Assembly: GCF_040954835.1 (NCBI RefSeq)
Contig: NC_090711.1
Coordinates: forward strand, 16,921,001 to 16,985,000
Source of the DNA: Lepisosteus oculatus
Taxonomy: Eukaryota; Chordata; Actinopteri; Semionotiformes; Lepisosteidae
DNA length: 64,000 nucleotides
Direction of reading: 5' to 3'
The position numbers and the translations under genes were made by a program. Of the stretch, positions 12,735 through 26,193 are shown piece after piece. The stretch's first letter is position 1. Each line of letters opens with the position of its first letter. A model generated the notes under the pieces. The model was not told the DNA's origin. It did no database searches and saw only the letters and a program-made list of their open reading frames with translations.

Positions 12735-15700
12735 ATGAAGTGTTTGTTATCTGCTCTGCTGTGCATTTTACTCACTCTCAGTGTGGTGACAGGTAAGGCA
12801 CCTGTGGTGACACTCGTTCACTGATATTCCCACCTGAGTAAAAAAGTAATTTAGAACAAATTTCTTTCATCTAAGTTTCTTGCCCTTCACAATTATTGCT
12901 TTGTGAAATACAGATGCAGCCATTCAAAATTTTTGAAAACTTTGTATTTCGCGGTATACCCCAGTGGGCATGTCGCATCAAAACGCAGTATCACGCAGTG
13001 TATAGCATCATTTGACATCATGCTGGAAAGTATGCGGAATCACCTTGTAAAACCGCCAGGAGGAGCCAATAAAGCTTAACCTCTCATGTACAGCATTTGA
13101 GCTTTTAAATTTAAACTGTATTACAGCATGTTAATCATCAGTCATTAAAAAGTTGGTATATTTTATGAAAGCAAGATTGCTCAGTTGGACAAAAGTACAC
13201 AACCTACCTTTATCAGAAATATTTATGCATCAAAGCCTTTACCGAAGATATTACTAATAGTATTAATACTGAATGACTTTGGACAAGCTGTAAACTCAAA
13301 GTATTACGCTGGTCCACATTCTTTCTAACCGTCATTTTAAACGAAAATACTTTTGGTTTTTTCTTTGACAAACACCACAGCATTTCGTGGATCTAACTAA
13401 CGAGGACAGGACATTAGCTAGCCAATACGATAAAGCAATGACTTTTTTTGTTCATTTCTTTAGCACATTTGTACAAGCACTTGGAATCTGTCCAAGCCCT
13501 ACTTTGTCAGGCATTTTCTTTTACTGCAAAGGACATAAAAACTCACTTGCTTTTAACAGAGCGTTTCATAATTTCTAACTACGAAAATTATTTAAACTTA
13601 TCATTCAACCAGAGCTCAAAATATCACAAGGATCCTCAAGAGCACATCAAAGACTGTATTAAAAGACACTTGTATCACATACATGAGAATCCAGGCTTTT
13701 TTATCAATGCTTTCTTTTCCATATACCAGATGTTATGGAACCACTTCAGAAGGGTGTCAGCCAGTCAGATTCCAGGAATCGGTACTTCGGTAAAAAATAC
13801 ACACCGGTATTCCATTTCTCCCTAAACATTTTAAGCATCGAAGTCTTTAACTAACATGTGAAATAGCGTGTAAAAAAGTGATAGTTTTAAGCTTTTCTGC
13901 TAATATAATATGGAATCTAAAGAAATTAATAACGATATGATTATATTGGTGAACTGCGACAGGGCTGTGTAGGGCTGTTTCGTCTCACAATCAGACAAAT
14001 GCAACATAAATTGGGCTGTGTAGTCTTCTAAGTATCTTAATAAACTTTCAGCATACAGATGCAGCCATTCAAAATGCGCGGGCGATACCGCATTATTTTG
14101 CGGTGCGCTTTACGTGGTCTACCGCGAGTTAACGTATATTCTCCTATAATACCGCAATTAAAATAATAGTATCCGGAATTTCCGCAAGGTGGAGCTAATA
14201 AAGCTCAACCTCTCATGTTTGAGCTGTCATCATCAAAGTCTTTAACAAAGATATTACTAGTAGCATTGTAGCGTTTACAGGTTCTTTTCAGAACAAAGGA
14301 CGAGTGGAGACACGATTAACAAACAAGCATTAGCTTTATTTGTTAACAACCACACAAAAACCAAACACAGGATCTACACGCACATGAGGAGACTGACGGA
14401 ACACGTACACATCTTTAGGGTGGTAATTACCTAACAACACGCTATACTTTTACAAGACACACAGGGCAATCGAACTACTAGGACATTATTTACACAGGTA
14501 GGGTCAGCCGCTGGTCATCGTGTTGACCCTCAGACTCTCCCCGGCTACCACTCCCAGCATGCCCAGTGGTACTACGAGCACCTAGGGGCGCTTCCTCCTT
14601 ACCACCAGGCGAGGGTGTTACAGTATTAATAATGAATGACCTTGGACAAGCTGTTAACAAAGTATTGCCTTTGTCCACGTTCTTTTTTTCATTGACCGTC
14701 TTTGTAAAAGTAACACCACAGCATTTTGCAATCACTCATTTGTTTCCAATCATGCAAAGTACAGTAATTTTTTAGAATTGATTCACCATGCCTTTCACAT
14801 GCTCATAAAAGACATTGATTTAGGAACATAAACATATTACCGTATGCAAACTGTACTGTATACAGTATGTATATGTATATTTAATGTCTTAACTGTGCCC
14901 ATTTATAAGTATTGAATATTTATATGGAATTTTACCACTGAAGGGAAATCTTAGTACCTGAGCATAAAAAGAATAGGAGCATACTGTAACGCGTGTGAAG
15001 GCCATAAACGATATTAATTTTGAAACTTAAACATACAGTATATGGCTGGTCTCGGTACTTTAAAGAAAACATACACACCAGTATTCCAATTCTTCCTAAA
15101 CATTAAGCATCGAAGTCTTTAACTAACGTGATACTTGAGTCAACAAGCATACTTTTAGAATTTGATTAAAAGGGAATATAATATGGAATCGTGTATCTAA
15201 AGAAATTAATAATGATATAATTATATTCATGTACTGCAACACAAGAATAGTACACGCTGTACATTGTCTGTTGATAATGTTTCTGTAGTGCTTTTTCAGC
15301 ACTCTGCGTATGGCCTTGCTGGTGGGGCTATGGGTTAGGTTCCTGACTCCCACCTCACATGGTCTGTGATCAAATCCCACTGGATTTTTTTTTAACAAAC
15401 ATTTCTTTGAAAAAATGAAATGTTTCCTGAGTCAGAGATTAATTAAAACCTCACTCGCACCAAACAAATTTATATTTCTAAATATCACAACATGATCGAA
15501 TTTAAGTCATTTTAATAACAATGAATAGTCACCTAGGCGTTACAATATAAACATTTATATTGATTTAAATCGCGTTTAAATCGCCTTTATTTAAAACCCA
15601 TAAATAAAGCTGATACTGTTTAGACTTTTAATTATTTAAAACTGTATTACAGCAGCACAATGCACAATGCAACGTAAATCGCTATCTTTGTCTTCTGTGT

Positions 15701-18700
15701 AATAATGTTCACCTCTCTGTCCAGCAAATTAACAATAGTAATAATAATTAACTTTATTGTATATGGCGCCTTTAAAGGTGGCTCCTCAAAGCGCTTTACA
15801 GGTTAAAAACAATAACAACAATACCGTTAGGCTGGGCAAACGATTTTTTTTTAAGAAATACAAAATGAGATATAATGATGTGTTCCAGCTTAGACATTAA
15901 CGAAGAGCATAACACGTGGGCGGCGTAGAGGTCGGCTCTGGCTTTCCCATCTACTGTATACACTGCAAGTACAACCCCCCTCTCTGCAGGAGTGCTGGCT
16001 GTGACGAATTAAACCGGTTTCACAGGTATTTTCAAAGTAGAAGGAGGCGAGATTTCTAGCGAAAGACACCTCCCCCCCCTCAAAAACCCAGTAGGTACAG
16101 TACTTACTAGTTAAGAAAGGCTAGGCTCCTCAATGAAATTGCTTTAACATGCTAATGTGTTGGTGTAACAGTCCGGGCGTGGCAAACTTCTAATGTCAAC
16201 CCGACTACGGCGAAAGGAACCCTTCTTTCATTAGAAGACAATGAACACATTTTAGCCCTGAATGAATTAATAGCAAACATGGTTTACATAAAAGACATTT
16301 TTCCAAGAAAGTTTAGCCTTTGTCACTAATGAAACCACTAAATAAAGACAAAAATTTAAAAATCTTTAGATTTTTAAAATACATGACTTTGCTAAAATTT
16401 ATTTGAAAATAAAAACGATTACAAACGCCAGGGGAGAGAGAGAACAGGGGAGGGGTGTTGGTTTTGCATAAGGGGCGGGGCTATGGAAATAAGGTCTGTT
16501 TGGGAATGTTCTGGCTATTTGTGAATTATCTTTGTTAAGTATAGAGTGTTGAGGTATTGATTTTGTGTAATGCTTTATGTTGAAAATTGAGGTGGATTTT
16601 GTTTATGATAAAGAGGATAAACTGGGATGGGAGGAGGGTTTGGTTTTGCATAAGGGGTGGGATTATGATAATTGGAGGAATTTGCGAGAGTATAATGGTT
16701 TGATATATTTGATTTTGTATTGTGGATGTTATCTATGTTTTTGGTTGGTATTATATTTATATGGTTGTTTTTGTTGGTTGTTATTATGGTTATTAATAAT
16801 ACGATCTATAGTTGAAATCTGAGCCTAAATAAAAAGAAAAAGCAAGTGATTAGGTTTATGAGCAATCTAATTACTTATTCGTTTAAAACGCTATATAAAA
16901 TAAAGTTTATTATTAATTTGCTGGACAGAGCGGTGAACATTATTATGCATAAGACAAAGATAACGATCCTGATCAGTTTAGAAATCTGTGTACGCTGTAA
17001 GGTTTTTACTTCTTAAACTTTTAAAATACACATTTCGAATAGAAAGAAATCCTCTTCCTGGTACAGTACTGTATGTATAGCAAACCAGCACGTCTTTTTT
17101 CTCCAATCAGAGGGGTGTCAGATGGTGTCAGCCAATCACCATTCTGAAGCCCTACCATAATCTCTGGTATGGGGAGACCCCAGAATTCTGTCCCATAGTT
17201 TAGACAGATGATAGATACTTTTATTGATCCTGTGAGGGAAATAAAGTAAATCATTTTCATTTTAGGAAATTATTAAACACTCGGGTAAAAGCAAAGGAGA
17301 TTGTCTGTTATAGTGGACATAAAAACAAGAGTTTGCTGGCATTATATCCTAGAAGACAGAGACTGGTGCCAGACCGGGAAAATGCCTGATGAACTAGGGA
17401 TTGGACAGTTTCCAAGTGCTTGTACAATCGATGGAAATGTTCAAATAAATGTGCAAAAGAAATAAACAAAATAATCATTTATTTCTTTATCATATTGGCT
17501 AACTAATGTCCTCTCTTTGCTAGGTAGTGGCTGTGTTTCTGCGTTGGGTAGCAACGGGTGACTGTTCTCAGGCGGAAGATGTAAACAGCTTAATTTTCGT
17601 GTTAAATAATTTTTTTAAATTAAAATTCATTCTATACAGCAATCGCATATTTGGGTACCATTTCATAAAACTTTCATGCTTAAAATGTTTAGGGAGAAAT
17701 GGAAGACTGGTGTGTATTTTTTCTTTAAACTATCAAGACCAGCCATACACAGTACAGTTTATGTACATACAGTAATGTTTATGTTCCTAAATTAATATCG
17801 TTTATGACCTTCAGATGCGTTATGCTCCTCTTCTTTTTATGCTCAGCTACTAAAATTTCCCTTTAGTGGTAAAATTCCATAAAAATATTCAAAACTAAGC
17901 GGATTAAAATGTGCACAGTAAAGACATTAAATGATTCAATCTTTTCACTACCAACCAATACGAGTGCCCCTGTCGGTCATTTTGGCCAGCCAATCACCGG
18001 TGCCCTGCGGTGGCTTGAGGGTAGGTTACTGTACCGCGGGTTTTTACCACAAATTTTGAATGGCTGCATCTGTAGCTTTCTCACCGTTTAGATTTATTTT
18101 TCTTGGGATTTTGGGATCAAACATGGAAAGATTAGATTTTAATCGTTTTTTATTTTTTAAATACACTTTAGAAAAGTTTAATCTATACTAAAAAGCTGTA
18201 CACCACCTGCTATAAAGATACATATTGTAATACTTTCGGGCTCGGATAGGATGGACTCAAGAACTCAGACTTGCGGAGTTAAAGCAAGTTAAAGCCTTGA
18301 TTTTATATATCACCTTTAGAAGTGGCATCTCAAAGCAATACAGATTACAAAGTAAATACCCAACACTGATTGTACCCATCTACCATGCTAATAAAGCACC
18401 TTGAATTGAATTGAATTGGGAGGAGAGGGTATCCAGTCTCTCGAAATCAAATTATTTTTCAAGCAATGCAACTAACGTCGGGCAACGTGTTTTTTTTAAT
18501 CCAACATTGACAGCCACATCTTAAATCTTGTCAGTCAGCTCTTTTTTCTCTATTGAAAAAAAATCAAACAACTTGGGATAACAAGTGGTCTCAAAGTCAC
18601 CGAGCTCACAGAGCTTCAACATCAGATGACAATTTCCTTAGTCCTTCCTTAGTCTTCCTGAAATTGTCAGATTATGAGTGAATAAAAGCATTTTATTAAA

Positions 18701-21700
18701 AACACGTTTGCGTTTGTTTGGGAGAAGCTTGAAGCTAGAATCTTGCCACGCCCGGACTCTTACACCAACACATTAGCATGTTAAAGCGATTTCATTGAGG
18801 AGCCTAGCTTTCTTATCTAGTAAGTACTGTACTTACTGGGTTTTGGAGGGGGGGAGGTGTCTTTCGCTGGAAATCTCGCCCCCTTCTACTTTGAAAATAC
18901 CTGTGAAACTGGTTTAATTCGTCACAGCCAGCACTCCCGCAGAGAGGGGGGTTGTACTTGCAGTGCATCGGTATAGATGGGAAAGCCAGAGCCGAGTCAA
19001 GTCTAGCCATGTGTGAGTCTAGTCTCACAGAGCTTCAACAGCAGATGACAACTTGTGAATTCGATTAAGAATGAATAAAAGCATTTCATTAACGCGTTTG
19101 CGTTTGTCTGGGTGCTGACAAAGTAAAAAACAATTACTTTTTGACGATGAAGAACTGTGTGTGTATCTCTCTCTCTGCTGGCGTTTGTAATCGTTTTTAT
19201 TTTTAAATACATTTTAGCAAAGTAATGTACCATAAAAGTATTGTGAGACATATTTGGGTTAACATGTTCAGTGTTCAGTGTGGTAATTTGTTTGGTGCGA
19301 GTGAAGTTTTATTTAAAATCTGACCCAGGGAAAAGTGTGGTGTGGACGGCTGAGGAGAGAATGCAGGCTCGCGCTGTGTCCGTTATTCTTTTTATCTTTT
19401 TGTCTTTTTGAGCCAGTGAAAGCTCTGTTGTCCTTCACATGAATGCCTGAATCATTGTACCGAACCCAGGATTTTACAGTATTTTTTCTTTAAAATACCA
19501 ATAACAGCAACATACAGTTTACATAATATGTTGATGTTCCAAAATTAATATCGTTTATGACCTTTATGACCTTCGTTATGCTCTTCATTAATGTCTAAGC
19601 CGGAACACATCATTATATCTCATTTTGTATTTATTTATTTAAAAAAAAATGTGTTTGCCCAGCCTAACAGTATTGTTGTTATTGTTTTTATCCTGTAAAG
19701 CGCTTTGAGGAGCCATCTTTAAAAGCGCCATAAACAATAAAGTTCATTATTATTACTATTGTTAATTTGCTGGACAGAGAGGTGAACATTATTACGCAGA
19801 AGACAAAGATAGTGATTTACGTTTCATTGTGCATTGTGCTGCTGTAATACAGTTTTAAATAATTAAAAGTCTAAACAGTATCAGCTTTATTTTTGGGTTT
19901 TAAATAAAGGCGATTTAAACGTGATTTAAATCAATATAAATGTTTATATTGTAACGCATAGGTGACTATTCATTGTTATTAAAATGACTTTAATTCGATC
20001 ATGTTGTGATATTTAGAAATATAAATTTGTTTGGTACGAGTGAGGTTTTATTTAATCTCTGACTCAGGAAACCTTTCATTTTTTCAAAGAAATGTTTGTT
20101 AAAAAAAAGTCATAGCTTCAATTGGATTCGAACACACAACATGTGATGTAGGAATCAGGAACCTAACCCACAATGCCACCAGCAAGGTCGCAGGAGGAGT
20201 GTTGAAAAAGCCCTACAAACATTATCAACAGACATCGTACAGCGTGTACTATTCTTTTGTTGCGGTACATGAATATAATTATATCGTTATTAATTTCTTT
20301 AGATACGCGATTCCATATTATATTCCCTTTTAATCAAATTCTAAAAGTATGCTTGTTGACTCTGGTATCACGTTAGTTAAAGACTTCGATGCTTAAAATG
20401 TTTAGGGAGAAATGGAATACTGGTGTGTATGTTTTCTTTAAAGTACAGAGTTAATGACCTTCACATGTGTTACAGTATGCTCCTATTCTTTTTATGCTCA
20501 GCTACTAAGATTTCCCTTCAGTGGTAAAATTCCATATAAATATTCAATACTAAAACGGGCACAGAAAAGACATTTAAATCTTTCTATGACCAAGCAACGG
20601 ACCACGAGTGCCCCTGTCGGTCAACCAATCACGTACCGCGGTATTTTGCGCGAGGCCGTAGCCAATTACCTCCGCGTCTGTACCACGTGTCTGTACCGCG
20701 CACTTTGAATGGCTCCATCTGTATGTGTCTCAGTCTCTCTTCAATTTTATTGGGTAATGAAAAGTTGTTTTACAGTGTGAGGTCACATCTACTATGGCCT
20801 TTTATTCTAATGTATTTAAAAATGTATCCAATAGCAAAGTTAAAGCAAAAGTAAACTTATTTTTAATTCAAGTAATAGGTTTATTCCAAGGCTCCACAGC
20901 TGAAACGCTGTGTTTTCTTTCTTCTCTTTTCAGCGTGGAATAAACCAATTACTTGTTCCTTTGCAGCTTACGCATGCTGACGCAGCTACCCAGCTGAACT
21001 ACTTATTTTTCATTCAGTTTGATTGGTAGGATAGGTACTTTACTCCAGTTTCTGTATGGCATGGCTGTCTCGTACATTTTTACAAGCAATAAATGGACTG
21101 CTGTTGGACTTCTGTACCTGTTTGTGTCACGATTGTAGTCCCTCCTCCTTAAGGGCGCTCCGGCTCTTCCTTGTTTGTCTTATTCCCCACACCTGCCCCT
21201 TGTTCCAGTCTCCTTCGTGTCCCTTTAAAAGCCAGACACAGTTGCTAATCGTGGCTCTGCATCTGATTTCCACATCGTGCGAGCCTGGGACCTGGTTGTG
21301 CCTGGCTCCGTTATGGTTTTAGCTTCCTGCTCCTGTTCCTGTTCCCCCCACCGGTCCCAACCCGGCACCTGTTTTTAGTCCCTTGTTTTTGATGGATTAC
21401 CGGGCCATGGACTCTTGCTTGTTTTTTGGATTCTCCCCTGGACTTAATTGTTGGATTGTTAGCTTCGGCCACACCTTCACCAGCACTGCATGGACACGCC
21501 CCCCTTCTTTTCATCCTCGTATTCCTGCATTACTTTTTCCCCAGTGTTTCCTCACTATTTCGGATTGTGTCATCCGCATAGGGTCCGGAAAGAACTGTTT
21601 GTTACAGTTTGTACATAAGAAACTGATATTTAAATGCAAAATGATTACATCCACACAGAAAGTGGTCTTGTTGGTTGGATGCTTCACCTGAAAGATGATA

Positions 21701-23369
21701 TCAGCTGACAAGTCTACCGTTTCAGGAACCTATGACTGCCAGTGCACGTGTCCAACAGGCTGGATGAAGTTTAATGGCTTCTGCTACAAGTTCTTTACAG
21801 AAAGAATGACATGGGCTGATGCAAGAGTAAATATTGTCCAAGTTCCAGGCATTTTCAGATTTTGTTTTTGTTTACTGTGATTATTCATGTAGACTACTGA
21901 TAGGTGTCTAGAGCTGATTTGTAATGGAGTCAATCACAGTGATCTGCGAAAAGACTATAAGGCTACAGATTACCTGCTGGGGCTGAAACGTTATGGGTGC
22001 ATTATAGGTTATTAGAACTGAGTTGTGAATTAAAGAAACATATAAAATAAAGGATTATCTGAGATGTCTTATTTTAGAAAAATTTCTTAATTTACATTCC
22101 CTAAACAAATGTGTTGTTAAAAATGTTTAGACTTATTTGAAGAAGATATTCAGTAGGTATACAGTCAGTTCATAGGCCTAGCTCTATTCACAGGCACTGA
22201 TGCGCAGATGACATTAGCAAGTTAAAGATCAGAGTTCGGTTTAGTAATAACCACCAACAGCAGTTATGGTCAGGCGGCCATTATTAAACATATGCCATCC
22301 AGACAACTCATTGTCTCACAGCAGTCCTTGCAAAAACAGTAAATATAAGTCTGGCCATATAATTTGTAATACTGTGTGTGGATATACTAGTGTGTCATAA
22401 TAAACTACAAGCTATACTAAACACAAAATAAGTGTCTTATGTTTATCCACTCTCAGTACTTCTGATGGTATAACTGTGTCTTTGTTTCTGTCCTCTAAGC
22501 ACCACTGCCATCAGCTGAGGTCACTTCTGCCCTCAGTGCCTGATGAGCATGTTAACACCTTCCTGTTGAACCTGATCAGAAGTGAGGACAACAGGGAGCA
22601 CTCAGTCTGGCTGGGAGGCACGGACTGCAGAAAGGTTCAGAAGTACTCAAGGTTATCTCTTAGGCCCAGTGTTTTTCCTGCTTTAAGTACATTGTCTGGA
22701 TTCTGTTATAGGAAATATAATAGATCCATCCAATATACACATGATACAAAAATGCAAACACAATGTGGATTTGGCAGGCATGAAAAATAAAATGTAACGT
22801 TGTCAAGTATAAAGTGATATCTATGGGTGATAGGAACATATACTGCTCACATTTCATTGGGTGATATCGAGCTGCAGACAGCTACACAAGAAAGGGATTT
22901 TGGTTTAGGTTCAATTCAGGACACTCTTTCTCACTGTGTAGAAAAAGCAGGACACAGGGTCATAGTTTGGACAGAAAAAAGGAAACATTCTTTAATGCAA
23001 ATAGCTGTAGTTATCTGAAACAGAGAAGTGGATGAGGTTCAAACTCACTAATATGAAAAGACTGGATGAAATTTAAGTTTTACTTTGATACCTTTAAATG
23101 AGCAAGATCTATCAATCCATCCATCCATTCACTGAACTTTGAAAAAGTATTCACCTTTATTTTATAGTGTATCTATATATTGTTAACGTTAATATTTTTA
23201 ATTGAAACTTGAATGTTAAAAGTCATCAGTTTTAATTGTGTCTCACATCTTGTTCAATAGGAAGGGATGTGGACCTGGGCTGATGGGACCCCATGGAACT
23301 ATACACTCTGGGCCACTGGAGAGCCCAAGAACTACCAACAGGAACACTGCCTGCAACTCAACTGGAAAG
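12735..23369 (+). CDS. C-type lectin-like secreted protein, exons 1-4, last exon not found
   Basis: Four exons share consistent phases: 12,735-12,792 (20-residue signal peptide starting MKCLLSALLCILL, phase 1 donor GTAAGG), 21,726-21,826 (YDCQCTCPTGWMKFNGFCYK, the lectin-domain start), 22,500-22,634 (core helix region ending SVWLGGTDCRK) and 23,261-23,369 (WTWADGTPWNY ... EHCLQLNW). This is the order of a fish group VII-type single-domain lectin that binds sugars or ice and is secreted. The usual EPN sugar motif reads EPK here, so binding may be altered. Exon 1 and exon 2 are separated by about 9 kb of transposons. I found no terminal exon with the usual final WND...C region downstream to 25.5 kb, so the gene may be truncated or the exon very diverged. 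No stop or frameshift is seen within the four exons. Confidence 0.72.
14880..16180 (+). repeat. Left arm of a large inverted repeat (partner 18,690-20,560)
   Basis: Extended stretches here reappear reverse-complemented at 18,690-20,560. Examples: TTAGAATTTGATTAAAAGGG near 15,152 and its complement near 20,330; TTTAAATCGCCTTTATTTAA near 15,575 and its complement near 19,905; and the TACTTACTAGTTAAGAAAG and CCTCCTTCTACTTTGAA blocks near 16,040-16,125 against 18,815-18,900. A shorter third copy of the outer portion is at 17,675-17,890. Such arms could form a long hairpin. Confidence 0.7.
16430..16830 (+). other. G/T-rich low-complexity stretch with a duplicated motif
   Basis: The plus strand is very G- and T-rich. 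The phrase GGTTTTGCATAAGGGG appears at about 16,460 and again at about 16,638, so a piece of roughly 180 bp may be duplicated. An open frame here is rich in Y, L, W and C as expected from T/G bias, so I do not call a gene. Confidence 0.4.
18690..20560 (-). repeat. Right arm of the large inverted repeat
   Basis: This is the complement of 14,880-16,180 with extra DNA: a segment at about 19,020-19,520 has no partner in the left arm. Its outer end (20,390-20,560) also matches 59,160-59,420 and 60,100-60,390, which are internal arms of the element that hosts the Polinton. Confidence 0.65.
20870..21010. repeat. Palindromic dispersed repeat
   Basis: It carries AAGTAATAGGTTTATTCCA at one side and the complementary GGAATAAACCAATTACTTG at the other, with AGCTGAAACGCTGTG between. 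A longer relative at 62,630-62,830 shows the full hairpin-like layout. Half copies occur at 1,725 and 40,670. Confidence 0.6.
21125..21606 (+). mobile_element. Solo LTR, gypsy type
   Basis: A 482-bp segment begins TGTCACGATTG and ends GTTTGTTACA, flanked by GTTTG at 21,120-21,124 and 21,607-21,611. TG/CA ends with a 5-bp duplication are what recombination between two LTRs leaves. A degenerate relative starts at about 63,175 (TGTCATGACCGTAAGTCCC). It sits just upstream of lectin exon 2. Confidence 0.85.
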
Positions 23370-25540
23370 GTAACAAACCAGCATGTAATATTTTACATTG
23401 TTTTTGTTAGATACATATTTAGCTTGTTTCTGCTTCAATTACAAATAAATATTCCAAACTATAATCAAAGATTCCTGCAGGGTGTCTGTAGCTACAAAGC
23501 ACAATTTTTTATGGGCAACTTACTTTTGTCCTGCAGTTAAGATATAGGATTCCTGAAGGATATCCATAGACAGAAAACCAGAACCCTAACCCTCAATTTT
23601 CAGGACAGATATTTCAGACAATGAAGAGAAGCATTAATTTCACATTATTGTGTGTGTAATACAGAGAACAGTTGATACCTGATAGAATCTGCTGAAACAA
23701 TATTAATAATACACCTTCAAGTAATGGTGATCAAATTGCCTTTTCATTTAGTCTGTATATGATTTTTGAACTATCATGCTGGTAAAAACTCTGTGATGCT
23801 GTAACCAGAAAACCATTGATCATTGATTTTTGTGAATACTTTCTCAAATGCTTCAGTGAGCAAAACTTTATTTAACTCTGTCCCCCTGTTTCACGTATTG
23901 CCAGTGAGAGCGTCTCTCTACCACACTTAACATTCTGGTACACTGTTTCATACTCTTACACATTACCACACTGCTACTCACAATCTCACACAAACACACA
24001 GAGCGGATGGCCTGGAGAGCCCTGATCACTCACAAATAGGACACCATTCCTTTAAATCTTTCTTTCCTTCCACAATTCCCTGTGGAACTGTCATTCTCAC
24101 CCTTCCCTTCGGAGACATCTAATGTTATGCTATTCCTTTCCAATCTCCTCCAAGACTGTCATTCTTATTTTATTCCCTTATCTGGATATTCATAGCTGCA
24201 TCTCTAGTTTCATCTCTCTATCTGTCTCTCATAACGCAGCTGTCCTCTTTACACGCTCACACGAGCAGCATCTCACACCCACTGCTAATGTGCAGATAAG
24301 TAGTGATGTGTTTTCTCATTCTGTGCTTTGACTCCGCATAAATCAAGCTGATTTGTTAGTCTATAAACTCCACATGACTGTGCCAGATCTTCCTTTCTTT
24401 GACAGGAGACCTAATCTTTTGTCCACAGTGTTCTGTTACTAGAAAAAGATACAGTATGGGAATTGGATGAACCAGTTAGAAAATGGATGAATGGATAAAC
24501 ACATACAGTACACTCTGATCTTTGACTGGAGTAAAAACAGAAACAGGCATTACAATTCACCTAACACTATCATGGATCTAATCTCATATAATTGTCTGTG
24601 ACAGGATTTGTGTACAGGAAAACGTGCCTCACTGCTCCAAACAATATCAATAAGAGCTGCTCTGCTTTATCAAGATCTGCAGAGAGACACAGAGTACAAA
24701 GTGTCACGGGGGTCTGTATGTATCCAGACCTTTAACATACAAGATAATGTAATATCTTGCAAATGATAATGTTGCTGATATCTTTTCTTATCACTTAAAT
24801 TTGTGAGATTTAACCCAGAAAAAACATAAAGTGTTAAAAAGGATGATGCATCAAAATTGCAATGATTAATATTTTCATCCAAATTTCTGTAAAACATGTG
24901 TATTAATGAGACCCCAATCACCTGCTGTAAAACACAGAACTAAGAGCTCAGAGCCTTTCTTTCATTGAAGGAGTCTGCAGTGCTCACAGGAGGCCCTCAG
25001 CTCATGTGAAAAGAGAGATGAGACTTACAGAATCACTGCAGTTCTGCGATCATACATCTATGTCTCATCTTTGGCTGAGGGTGTCCCAGCCTTCCTCCCC
25101 CCTACCCACATTTCTATCAGTATAATTTCCCCATATACCCCCTCTCACAAGATGGGGCCCTGAGAAGACACCTCATCACATCACCGATGTACACTGTGTC
25201 CCCACTCTTAACACTGAGGGGCCTCATCACCTGGATACTATAGTATGTCATATTTGAAACAAAATAAGCATTTATGGAAAATTGACCTTTAGTTCCATGC
25301 ACATCTAAAAACTGTGGTGTTAAAAGTGTACAGTGTAATTACATGCAGTTCATGAACTTATATTGTCAATATATATTTTTTTCAACATAAAAGTATTCAA
25401 ATTTATAAGTACAAAGTTGTTATTTTTAGCAGATTAAACAGCACTAATACACAGTGTGATAAAAACAGAATAAATTCTAACTGATGCAGCCCATAGTGTT
25501 TAAAGCTCATCATCTGTGACATGTTTTGTATACAGGAAAG
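23370..25540. other. Non-coding interval between lectin exon 4 and the V segment
   Basis: I looked for the missing last lectin exon and did not find one. A weak resemblance at 24,600-24,660 (GTGTACAGGAAAACGTGCC...CTCACTGC) to the V promoter at 25,530-25,570 suggests a remnant of a duplicated V upstream region. No other feature is supported. Confidence 0.45.
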
Positions 25541-25542
25541 TG

Positions 25543-25550
25543 CTTTGCAT
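25543..25550 (+). promoter_or_regulatory. Octamer-like promoter element of the V segment
   Basis: CTTTGCAT matches 7 of 8 positions of the light-chain V octamer ATTTGCAT and lies about 92 bp upstream of the leader ATG. In known light-chain V genes this site binds Oct factors and drives B-cell transcription. A perfect octamer is present before the related pseudogene at 61,157. Confidence 0.6.
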
Positions 25551-25641
25551 ACCTGTGCCACCTCACTGCCCCGAATTCTTTAAGACTCAGTGTTGATCAG
25601 TCATGAGTAGGACGTTCAGAGCCACTGACACACACAGCACA

Positions 25642-26193
25642 ATGATGCCCCTGATTCTACTGCTGGGAACACTGGTGCTCTTTGCTCAAGGTAAGAGGAT
25701 TTTTATTATTGTTTCTAAGGTCATATTTTAATTTTACAAATGTGAAAGAAGATACATTTACAGTCCAAATATCTTAGTACATTATGGAAAATTGTACACT
25801 ATTCTACAGCATATTAATATAAACATAACTTCAAACCAAGTCTTACATCAAATATTCTTTTTTATACTTGTTTTTCAGACTCCATTGGGCAGATCAATGT
25901 GACTCAGTCTCCTAAAGCTGTGTCTGCTCTCCCAGGACAGACTGCCACTATCAACTGTAAAACTAGTGAATCTGTTACTGATAGTGATGGAGATGACCTA
26001 ATTTACTGGTTTCAACAGAAACCTGGAGAAGCTCCTAAACACCTCATCTACTGGGCAAATCGTCGTCAGTCTGGAATCCCCGAACGTTTCAGTGGCAGTG
26101 GATCTGGGACTGACTTTACTTTGACTGTCAGTGGAGTCCTGGCTGAAGATGCAGGAGACTATTATTGTCTCGGTTATAAAAGCAATCAGTTCA
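25642..26193 (+). CDS. Immunoglobulin light-chain V segment, apparently functional
   Basis: Leader exon 25,642-25,690 starts [16 protein letters not shown] and ends with a GTAAGA donor in phase 1. The V exon, 25,879-26,193, follows a pyrimidine-rich TTTTTCAG acceptor. The V domain has the canonical first cysteine (TINC), tryptophan in [11 protein letters not shown] before CDR2, the [13 protein letters not shown] framework-3 stretch and the second cysteine in DYYC. CDR1 is long and acidic (DSDGDD). No stop or frameshift is seen. The recombination signal follows directly. The framework and 12-bp spacer fit kappa/sigma-type fish light chains; the isotype is inferred. No J or C exon lies in the window. 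Confidence 0.93.

Larger units (their letters stand above)
12909..20723. mobile_element. Nested TA-flanked elements filling the lectin intron
   Basis: Ends of the ACAGATGCAGCCATTCAAA family occur as left termini at 12,909 and 14,054 and as right termini at 18,074 and 20,723 (the last with one mismatch, CTCC for CTGC). Simplest reading: an outer copy 12,909-20,723 holding an inner copy 14,054-18,074. Flanking dinucleotides are TA at each end. GC-rich CGCGGTA blocks sit just inside the termini. No transposase is seen. The pairing is uncertain, because the copy at 41,996-60,831 joins a 14,054-like end with a 20,723-like end. Confidence 0.55.

Noticed and set aside
16577..16822. 81-codon tyrosine/tryptophan-rich frame
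   Set aside because: Explained by strong G/T bias; no start context or homologous motif.
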